DNA of 64,000 nucleotides from positions 726,105 through 790,104 of the forward strand of contig JAAGOF010000251.1 of the NCBI GenBank assembly GCA_010645155.1, read 5' to 3'. Shown one piece after another: positions 34,614-45,100 of the stretch (position 1 is its first letter; every line of letters begins with the position of its first letter). Both the position numbers and the translations under genes were made by a program. Source of the DNA: Tigriopus japonicus. Its lineage: Eukaryota; Arthropoda; Copepoda; Harpacticoida; Harpacticidae. The notes beneath the pieces are model-generated. The model was given only the letters and a program-made list of their open reading frames with translations. It was not told where the DNA came from and did not search any database.

Positions 34614-35624
34614 TAACTTCTGCTGCATTTTGAATCGATTTCACATTCGGTAGAATGTTTGACGTGTTTTGACTTGGTCTCTTATAATAGGAAAAAACAT
34701 TTGCTTTATTTCAGGTATATTTGTTGTTCATATAAAGTCTTAAGAATGATACTTAAATCAATGACGGTTTTTTGGAATTCGAACAAGAGATGAGCAACAA
34801 TTAAATGCATGAGTTGTTGAATTGTTGCTCATGAGATGAATTCCTATGTTATGAGGACCTAACAACTTAGCAAAAGAATGAAAAGTCATGCCACGGTAGT
34901 GAAAAAGTCATATCAAGTTTCTATGGAAATTCTCAAACACGATGAAATGTCATGAAATGGCTCAGGAAACCAAGAGGAACAGCTTTGATTTACTGAGTTT
35001 CTCAAAGTCAAAAGTTAGATTAAAAGTTTCATACATAAAAACCTTTTAAATAAATATTTTTTTGAAATTCTAGTCAGTACACTTTTAGGGCAGATTGAGA
35101 TACCTTTCGAATCGAAATTGTATGAAAACATGTTGCTAAGCTGCTGAGTTATTCGAGTTTGACCGGTTCAATTTTGGCCCCAAAAAGCGAAAAAACATAT
35201 CGGGTATATGATGTTTTGATGAACATTGAATAATAAATGAGTACCAATTAAAGATTTGAAAATTCTGGAAAATTTATACTGTCGACAGCTTGAAAATAAA
35301 TATACTTTTTTGATAGCAGTAGTCAAGGCAAATAAAATTAATTTTAATTTCAAACCTAATGCGGTTGAACCAAACCTTTTAGCAAAAAAATGGATCGACA
35401 AAAACGTGATTAAGATGAAGCAAGATGCACCAATCCTTTGAGAATTCACAACAGCTTCACATTTTTCATTGTTGCAAGTTTTAATGAGCTTCGAGAATCA
35501 TAAACCTTTCTATAGAGAACATCAGATCAAAAAAGAACAATTAAAAGAGACCTTTTCCAATGGATGACTCCTCAAATTTTCAAAAGACATTTTGCCTTTA
35601 CCAAAGCATCCATTGTCTTTAATT
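34614..35624. other. Non-coding stretch upstream of the protease
   Basis: Contains a perfect 13-bp stem palindrome (34790-34802 with 34820-34832). No gene recognised. Confidence 0.4.
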
Positions 35625-35633
35625 GTATAAATA
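35625..35633 (+). promoter_or_regulatory. TATA box (TATAAATAG) of the CUB-protease gene
   Basis: A consensus TATAAATAG 43 bases before the ATG at 35668. Initiation about 30 bases downstream leaves a leader of roughly a dozen bases. Confidence 0.6.
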
Positions 35634-35667
35634 GAGCAAATCTTCAACATTTTCTCACCACTTCATA

Positions 35668-37792
35668 ATGAACGGGTAAAGTAAAAGCTTTCTATTCATT
35701 CTCATGAGTGTCTATAAAGTAAGCAACTTGTTTTTCAGCCTCTTGATTTGCGCATTTGCAAGTTTGATTCTCAAATCTTCTACTTTCGATTTTCCCATTC
35801 ATCCAGTAAACAATTCAGTTGATGACCAAATTCAGCTTCTTCGTGATGTTCAAACAGATTCTGATGAGAATGGAACGGTTCCTCTTGTTCCATTCAACCT
35901 TGAGTCTTTAAGTTGTGGCGACCCTGCAAAGATCCTGAAGGTTGGAGAGTCTATTGCGTTCTCAACTGGACAACGGACTCCTGGAAATGGTCAAAAGTAG
36001 CTCGTTATGTAGTTAATTCTTTTGAGAGACACGGAAAACAACTAAATATTCTATTTCAGTTGTAGATTTGAGTTTGACGTTGAGCCAGCATTTGGTTCTC
36101 AAATGGTCATTGTGTGCTCTCAACTTCGAATTCCTTGCATATTTAATGACAATTTGCGGATTTTGGAAGGAGATTTCTTGACTGGGGGATGTTTCCAGGC
36201 AACGGAAGCTTTCAGTAATGTCTTTTTCACTTATGAGAAGGTCAGTTCAGACAAACGGCTGTCGTTCATTTATCGAGCCCAACCCAACTCCCCTGTAATC
36301 ACTGGGATGACGTGTACCATGGCAAATCAAGGCCCACGTGGAACAGGCACCGTTACAACAAAAAGGCCTCCCAAAATTCAAACCTGCGGTGTTCCTCCTT
36401 CAGCAACGTCAAGGATTATCAATGGAACCATTGTGACCGATAATGAGTTTGGCTTCATGGCAAAACTTATCATTGACAGTAAGACAATTTCTTGAAGTTT
36501 TTTAGAAGTTTTTTTACAAGAAGTTTTGCTAGCTAAAGACGCTAAGATAACCACCAATTAGTCGTTTTACGATTTATTATGAGAATAACGCGACTCGACT
36601 GGATTTCAACCGTTTTGGCACATCAAGTTTAAAACAAAACCTGTTTTTGAGCAAAACCCTCAGATCTAGGAATCAAACCGCTTAATAATTATTGTTTGAT
36701 GGTTTAAAAGTCATTTCCAATTTAGAGCAATACAATTTGTTTGTTATAGCTTGCGATTCTTTGGTGATATAATGTCGATTGAAAGATAACAAAATAGACC
36801 AAATACTTAGGACCGACAAAATGGAACCAAAAAAATTGACGTTGCCGGCAAAATAAAAAAATACAATCAACTGAAAAAAACTGTTATTTTCAAAGGAGAC
36901 CAAATTAGTTCATAAACTAACATGGATATAGGAATATGGAAAACGGCACATATTTTCCGAGTAGCGTACCATATCCGAATATTTAAAATCTGCCGCGTGT
37001 GAAACCCTGAAAAAAGCATTTGAGGGTTTTTGATTAGGCATTTAAAAATTAAGATCCTTTCCCCAAGCCCCTCATGGATGAGCTAACCCTGTTTTTATTC
37101 ATTCAGATCAATATCTATGTGGAGCAAGTGTCTTGAATTCCCGGTGGCTTTTAACGGCAGCCCATTGTTTGACACCGTCATCCAGTGTTGCCATTTTATT
37201 CGATTGTATTGGATCGGTTAATTGTCGACAGAGCCAAACTCAAGAAAAGATCTATCTCCATCCAAATTGGGACGAATCCAATGTCGGAAAGGGCTTTGAT
37301 GTCGCTCTAATACGATTAATCCAGGACATTCAGTTCTCTGATGCAGTTTGGCCAGTTTGCCTCCCAACCAGTCCACCCAACATTGGCGCAAATATGACAG
37401 TCATTGGGTTTGGCAAAATTGCCACAGATGGCCCCACCAGTCAGGATTTAATCATGGTCAGTGTCTATTGCACCAAATGCATTGTTGGTGTAGGATTGAT
37501 AAATAGTTGTGATCCCTTTTGCTAGGGAACGGTCAAAGTTGAGCCAATGTCAACTTGTCGACGAACGTTTGGCAATGGTTTGGGAGCTTCTATTTTTTGT
37601 GCCAGTCAAAACCCATCGGCCACATGTCGAGGAGACTCGGGATCTTTTGGTGGAGTGAGACGGAATGGGCGGTTCGAGGTGGATGGGATCATTTCTTTTG
37701 GCGGGCCTATCTGTGAAGAATTTCCGATGGGATTTACAATGGTGAACGCCGTAAAAGAATGGATTGAGTCCTATATCAATGAGACAGTTTAG
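35668..37792 (+). CDS. Secreted CUB-domain trypsin-like serine protease
   Basis: Exons 35668-35675, 35739-35996, 36060-36478, 37107-37456 and 37526-37792 give 433 residues in frame. The tiny first exon encodes Met-Asn and part of Gly, then a signal peptide (LLICAFASLILKSS). An alternative start at 35704 reads through the first intron. A CUB-like domain spans about 72-175, a Thr/Pro/Lys linker follows, and an S1 protease domain starts at Ile208 after Arg207 (R-IINGT), so it is a zymogen. Catalytic residues are His248 (TAAHC), Asp293 (DVALIRL) and Ser383 (CRGDSGS). The residue at the S1-pocket 189 position is Ala, not the Asp of trypsin, so cleavage after Arg/Lys is unlikely. The usual GDSGG is GDSGS. 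CUB-proteases of this layout are common in crustaceans, in digestion or humoral defence; the exact role is unknown. Confidence 0.9.
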
Positions 37793-37800
37793 TCAATGAG

Positions 37801-37806
37801 AATAAA
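37801..37806 (+). terminator. Poly(A) signal AATAAA of the CUB-protease gene
   Basis: Canonical AATAAA nine bases after the stop codon, giving a very short 3' UTR to match the short leader. Confidence 0.75.
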
Positions 37807-38172
37807 AGGCACGCTGTCTCTGTCTAAGATACAAAGACAAGGAACTCATGCTTCATTATTTTATGTTACATTTTTTGTCTTAATTGTAAGATTCGCCTCC
37901 AATACCAATTAATCCACATTTCCTGCACAGGAGCTAGACTTCGTACGATAGAGCAAACAATTTCAGTGTCAGATTTACAAGTTGGCCCATTCAAGTTTAT
38001 GAAACATACGTCAAATGTTGTTGGTAAAAGACGCCATTAGAACCGTGAATGGCGTTCTTACACATTATTTGTGTTTTGAAAAATCTTATGACTGGAATTT
38101 TGCTTACCAAAAGCCAAAAGAGATTGCAATAGTTACTGTATAAAGTTATATTGATCTTCAGGGACCAGGGAC

Positions 38173-38272
38173 CGTATTCTCAACTCGTATTTGGTGCTTG
38201 AAGTAAGGCTTCAAGAACGAAGTTACCACTTAGAAGTACGACTTCAAGTACCAAGAACGAGTTGAGAATACG
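38173..38272. mobile_element. 100-bp palindromic (foldback) element
   Basis: The arms start CGTATTCTCAACTCGT on each strand and remain complementary with a few mismatches for about 33-40 bases (GGTGCTTGAAGT against GGTACTTGAAGT). No clear target duplication was found. Likely a foldback MITE. Confidence 0.55.
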
Positions 38273-41200
38273 AGCCCAGAGTTGGTCATTTTGAAGATCT
38301 GGTAAATCTTCTAAGTTTTGTACAACTATGCCATTATCGCTCCACCTATAAAATTGCAAATGGCCAGAAATATTATAGGATGACAAATTTGAGCAAAATT
38401 GCATCGTTTTGGAGAGTTTTGGATTGATTTGAAATCAAAATGGCTTTCTGTATTTGACTAACCTAGTCAGCAAGTGGCGACTCCTAACGATAAGTAAAAA
38501 AAACATCACCAAGAATACCCCAAACCTCGACAACCTAATTGTTGTAGTACTGTTAAGCTCGATGACGTTGTTGATGAAGTTCATCTGTTTGGCAGTTTCT
38601 AAAACAATGAAACTTTCATTTCACTCATTGTTCATATCGTTCAACGCATTTCCAAAGGTCATTTTGTATTATTTCTACATAATATATTTCTTGATTCTCA
38701 AATACACACATAATGGTTATAAGTACAATAATGATCTATTTTTGGTGTTATTGTCTGGTTATAGTACGTTAATGGATCATTTCTCAGAAATGATCGCTTT
38801 TCCTCACTTTCCTTTGGCTTCTTCAAGTAACTCGGATTTGAACTGTGCGAGTTCAAAATGATTCCATTTGAAGTCCTCCATCATCCCTTCGATTCCGAAG
38901 TTTTCTAAAACAAAACCCACTTCGCTCGCAGCCAAGCCTTTGATTGAGCACTTTAATAATCGTTTCCACACCTTTCCTTCCGGAGTCAATCACAGCCTTG
39001 AGATTTCATAAATGAGTCAATTTTGCGGTATGACAGCCAGATTTCATGGTCGAAGCGAATCCACATGGGTGAAATGGCTGTGGAAGAATGAGAGTAGATC
39101 CCTGGTGGCTTTTGATGTGACGATGAGGCCATAAAAGGTCAGCCAAGGTCGCGCTTGGAAGGCCGACGAAGTTGAGGATGATGACACCAGATCTGAAGTG
39201 AAAAAAATTGATCGGATTTAAGAGGATTGGTCGAATGCTTTGAAGATCCCCCAAGGGAAAAGATATGACTCGGCAAATCTGTTTCTTTTCCTCTCAGCGA
39301 ACTCGATGGGGATATTGGAAACCAACACCGCTGAATTTGTTCCATATAATATCTAATTCTATAATCCAATTCCATTGGAGATTGGAACAACAGACCAAAA
39401 TAAGGATAAGCTCGCCCTAACACCTCTGTTTGTGACGGTTTCAAGGGTTTAACAGAAACTAGAAATCTGTTTAAGTAAAGGGATAACAAAATCAACTAAA
39501 TCGGCCTGTGAAGGTCCAAAGCATACTAATTAAATCAGGATAAACAGTATTGAAATCCAAGTCTACGGGGTTATGCCTAGAAACAACGTTTTGATATCCC
39601 ATCTCTCCAACGCTGGAATTTCATGTCAATTCGGTAGACGTTTAATGGCCTTGTTTTCCCTATCTTTCCGGGGTGGAACATTTAATTACTGTTTCAAGGC
39701 CGACTCCTTCACCATGAAGACTTTTTGAAGAGATCATATTTCTCGCTGAAAAAATGCTCATGACTTCTGCGTCTGAACTTTTCAAGGCATAAGATTTTAC
39801 GTTGGTCGTATCATAAATATGAACTGCGAATAATAATTTTCTTCGTTGGAACATCGTCTTTCCCAAGCGGGAAAAGAGAGCTCTAGAAGTACCCTTCACT
39901 AAATCAGCTAAAACACTGACAAAATCATGTCACTATAAAGTCTTTTTTTTCTATCCCAATCCAAGTTTGATCTTTCATAAGAAAAACATAAAACTTGGCC
40001 CAAACTTCCACAACAAGCGATCTATAAATATTGATCCAAGCAAAAAGGGATCTTGCTTCTCAACAGTGCTTTTGCTGCGCTCATGGCTTAAAAACACCAA
40101 AAGTTGTAAAGTTGGAACGATTATTGCCCTAACTCGTTGGAAAGCTGGTGGAGAGTATTTGTCTACATAGGTATTCCAGATCCATGAAAGCAAATGTACG
40201 CTGTGAATGAAGTTGTTGCATCCGTTCCTTCCACTTCCTTTACATGTTCCACATTCCAAGAGTATACAAGAAAAAAGTGGGATCATGCCCAAAATCTAGG
40301 TGGAACCAAGTTGGTCGAACTGAGGTCCTCGCGGGGGCTCTTTCTTCACCTCCATCCTTTCCACTTTTGAAAACTACTTTGCAGTTTGGGAAAACTCAGT
40401 GGAACCACTTTGGCAATAGGGGCTCTCCTTTATAGTGAGCAAAACATGCTACTTCAATTCAGGACCAGAACGAGTTGAAGGACCAGCAATAAAGCTGGAG
40501 CTGTCTTGAAAGATCCAATTGCTTTGACGATCTAACTTGTATATTTATGACTAGGATTAACAAGCACCTTAATCATTGAAGAATGTCTTGACTTCACTTG
40601 GAACGAGTCCCATACTCTCTTCTAAGAGATTGCCAGTCATTCAAGTTAACTCAGGAATTCAATAAACGAGGAATCCTCGTTTTCCATGCCGGACAAATTC
40701 TTCAAATTCAAAGCGACATTCCACTCCCATTCCCATCTCTATTCAATACGTAGTGTATGGGTAGTTATGGGTCTACGTACGTTGTTGGTATGAAATAAAT
40801 ATAAGGGACCACCCACTTATGTCTAGTAAAGACTATGAAAACAAAATATCTTCGAAAACCGATACAACCTCCCGTGAAATGGTTTTAGACGAACCAAGGT
40901 GAAAACCTGAGCTAAGAAAACAGTTAGAAATGGGCACTTTTAATTGCTAATGGACTAATCTCTAAGAACTTTCTCGTGGGGCTTGTAAGCAGCACTTCTT
41001 CTTATTAGTTTGATATTTGAGTACTTCGATTGAGCTTTAGAAGACCCGTCTAATCACATACGAGTATTTTGCGATTTCAATCAGTAATGCAGAAACTTTC
41101 GTTCAGATCTGCATGAACATATGCAGCTTCAAAATATGTCTGGCCTTTAGAAAGATTACTTAAGAGCTTTTATTGATACATGGCGCCCCTTAAAAACATT

Positions 41201-41885
41201 AACTTGTCAAAACTTATTCGCTGTAAACTGTAAAAATAGCTTGTACTGTAGAGGCAAGATTTTTTTTCCTTACAAACCAACAATCGTTTGATCAAAAGAA
41301 ATAGGTTTGAGAACTAACCAATAAATTTTGGATTCAGGCAAATTGGAAAAGCAATAGATTGCCGTTTCTAAATTCAGTGAATTCAGCATTGCATTTTCAA
41401 AACTAAACCGCAAAACACAGGGTTCATGGAGGGCAAGCTAAGATCAGGCAAACTTTCTCTTCTGAGTGAGGACTTTTCATCAAAACTCCCCAAAAAAAGC
41501 ATAGGTTTTCTTATAAAAACATGAAAAGTCTAATTCAACTAACTTCTTCCATTCAATGTTTAACGATCGTACTAAACACTTCTAATGGGTTTGACTAGAG
41601 AAGTTTCTGTAGGTTTGACGTTTCCCAACTTTCCACAATTTTGCTTCGATTAGCGAAGATCATTCGCTTTGTCCATGACATTTAGCCATAGCTACAAGTG
41701 ACAAAAAGTGCATATTCAATTCCTCGTCAAAGTAAGCCTTTTCGCTTTCAAACATTTTTTAACGCTATCTAACTTCTAGTGTATCAATGCTGAAAAACAG
41801 TACAATATTCTTTGTCCATGGCATTCAGCCTGTTCTAAATCCAGCCAAAAGTAACAAGGAGATACGTACACGGAAATAGTGCTCT

Positions 41886-41925
41886 GTCACCAGGGTGACG
41901 CAATTTAGCTCTTTAGAGCTAAATT
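41886..41925. repeat. Two adjacent perfect hairpins
   Basis: GTCACC-AG-GGTGAC at 41886-41899 and AATTTAGCTC-TTTA-GAGCTAAATT at 41902-41925. Function unknown; they lie about 200-250 bases beyond the beat-like 3' end on the minus strand. Confidence 0.5.
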
Positions 41926-42124
41926 CTAGAGCCAGATCTAGGAAACCATGGGTGATATTGGCAACATCAAGTCTAGCTTGCTTTAAGCATATCCTTGGTG
42001 ACTGTTTGGTTCTGTCAGCTCCTTAATTGGTCCTCAAAATTGACTGTTATAACTTTTTCAATTTTCAAGAGTTGGTCAGGCTGTCCGTCACCCGCCAGAG
42101 GACTCTGCAGCATTTGCCGCCTAG

Positions 42125-45100
42125 CTACCACCCAGCCCGTCCAGCCCTCCCAGCCCCAATAGAAGTGTGACCTAAAAAATTCTCGATGTGTTGGTCAATG
42201 GCGCCTTTTCATTTGCAAACTTACCCGCTCCGGTCAATCCATCACTACTGGCAGCGGCAGAGGCTGAAGATTTAGCCACGGGGCTATTGTCGCTGGATGA
42301 GCCGCCATTTTCCATGACAGACGCGTATTTTGGCTTCTCTTGCAAAAGTTGGACCTCGTCACTCATCCAGTAGAAATTGGAGATGCTTGCCAGACACTTC
42401 AAAGTGACCAGATTCTTGTTCTTCTCGAAGTGGTTACTGGTCACTGGAAATATGAGCTCCAGGGCTTGGACTCCATCTCTGACAGGGATTGAACGAGTGT
42501 ATGCCTCGTTGGCCTATAATATCAACAATTGATCTTACGACATTGTAACAGACTTTAAAAACGTAGACAAACTTTGGCAATAAAAAATTGCAAGCAATAA
42601 TATCATGTTTATATGACTTGTAGTATAGTAACTTCTTTCGCAATGAAGGTAAGCTACTCGTATTCTCTTTTTATCGGCTATTTATGATGAACATTGGAAT
42701 GTACGTTCAATGTACTGACAACCATTATGCATAACTTACCGGTTCTCCATTGATGTACCATGCCAATTGGGATGGTGGACTGGATTGTTGAGCCATACAT
42801 GTTAAATGGGCCTTTTCGCCCACCTGATATTGTTGGCGCTCGCTCTTTATGGTTGGCCCAGAATCCGGAAAATCTAGAAAGAAATGACACACTCTCTCAC
42901 ACTCACGAAGTTCATTTTGATTGCTTGACAGGAAGTCGTATGTCATTTTTATGGTTTGCTACCCAGTTACGGCCCAAAACGCTATAGATAGTTCTTATGA
43001 TATGGCCAATGCCTTGAATAGTTATTACATGAAATATGAAAAAAACCTTTACAAATGCCGTTTGTTTGAGGTACTGAGCAAGTACATTTGGCAATGAACT
43101 TTAAGCAATGTACTGTGAGGAACGTCATAAATAGCTCCGGCCTTCAAATGTTACTTGCTTGTCGCTTTTGAGTGTTAACTTTTTGATGACAGGACCAAGT
43201 TCCAAAAAGTCTGGTTCTTGCATGCTAATAAGCTCGTGTAAACATACATATTCCTGCATACATTTTAATGTCAAGTCTTTGGATGGTAGATCGAAATTTC
43301 AAGTCATGATGGAGCCTAAAAGGTCCGTAAAGACCGTTTTGGCATAGGAAAATCAAACAAACATCCCTAAATACAGGATCCATAAGAAAGAGTCAAAGAC
43401 ACATGGAAAAAGGCTGAAGGCCTCAAGAATCAGAGAGCACGATTACTTTTTCGTGAATCCTATCTGCCTTGACACCTTTACAGCTATTGGTGTGATACTC
43501 GCTTGCCACTTTTACGGAGACAGATTGTCTGACTTAAGGCCTTTTGTGGCCTCTTCCTCCACGTGGCCTTTTGGCCCATAATCCATTTTATGCATATAAG
43601 ATTTATACCAGGGATTTATGTCTCCAAGCTTATCTGACTAGAGCGCCGAGGAAACCAACGCCTATCTTGTATGTACGAGTTGGGGAAAGACCATTTCTTT
43701 CGATCTTGGAGAAAGCTCAGATATCAGACCAAACTAAGGGTTTTCAATGGGTGATCGAGAGCATTGGCCTCGCCAAAAGGCCTCGATTCGTTTCCAAAGT
43801 GACGAATTGAGGAAGAACACTACTGTCTTACGGCCAATGGTTTCTTCTGGCAACTGTTTGAAACCCCCTATCAATTAGAAAGGTCGACTGAAGTAATAGA
43901 GGATTAGTTTTATCACAAGGTCAAAACCAGTCGAGGGGATGTAAGTACTCATTGAACGCATTCAAGGCCGTTTAACGACCATATTCTCTGTTGAAAAAAT
44001 TCTAAGGTCCATTCAGAGCGGCCCTTTAGTATCATTTGACGACATACATTTTTTGATCTTCAACGGCTCTAACAACTAAATTTGGATAAAGCCCGTCTAG
44101 GGTTTCTATCCTTAGTAGGGAGGGTAAGCATTTATCTAGTTGGAAGCCCCCGTATTGCAATCTATTATCAAGGTGATTTTGTGCCTTCTCGTGAAAAATT
44201 GATTCCATCTGCTGACTCTATTTGGCACCTTGTGACACGTTTCGCTTTTTTACGGGCGTGATTGAATACCCATGTATGTGACCTTTTTTGGAACCAACAT
44301 CCTTTGGAGCTCACGTTGGCCAATTCAAGGCGAGCTCTTTTTTTGGAGGAAAAAGGGTTGATAACAGCACGAGGAAAAGTGCAATCTAGTCTCTGGCAGA
44401 GCCTCAATGCTTTCTTTACCTATGACTGTCATGTTGGCGTATTGCATCAGTGCAAAATAACTCGGAGTCACGGTGACCTCACACAAGTAGGTGCCAGTGA
44501 AAGTGGTTTTCACGTCTTCTATCACAACGCGGGTTTGATCTGAGGCTGTTACCTGAAAAATGGAAGAAATATGGTTTTGAATCATGATCAAGTTTGAAAG
44601 AAATTCAGGCCTTTTAGAATTAATGTGTTAATCAAGCGTGTTAACGTTTACACCAAAGTTGTAATAAACGCCTATTTTTATATAAGTTTACGCTTGAAAG
44701 GAGGGCGTGAATGATTGAGTTAGCCCTCTTACGTTGTAAAGATACAAGAGGATTAACTTATCCTTCTCGTTTAAACTTTGGGTTGAACCTTGAACAGGCA
44801 TTTATTATGATTTCAAAGTTTATTTTGTTTTGAAATCTAAGTAACGCAATTGATTTCACACAAGATACTTGTCACTTAAAAGTATAAAGCAACCCTCATT
44901 AATTGCGCATTCAGCATCGGTCCACTTAAAGAAACTGATGGGGAACATTGATACAAAAATAATAGTTTTTGCTCGTATCATTCCCCCCACATGTTAGTTC
45001 TTGGTAAAGCTAAAGAAGCTCATAGGAGAGAATCATTAACTAGTTTTGGTGTTTCCTCCCATAGAGGTCTATAGATTGGAGATACTAGAGCAGATCAATC

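Larger units (their letters stand above)
37807..42124. other. Non-coding stretch between protease and beat-like genes
   Basis: No convincing exon. A minus open frame at 38804-38989 (about 60 codons, charged, amphipathic, ending ELLEEAKGK) is protein-like but begins right after an in-frame stop with no acceptor, so it is not called. Hairpins and a small palindromic element are listed separately. Confidence 0.4.

Noticed and set aside
38804..38989. Minus-strand charged open frame of about 60 codons
   Set aside because: Protein-like composition, but an in-frame stop lies directly upstream without ATG or acceptor, and no continuing exon or family match was seen.
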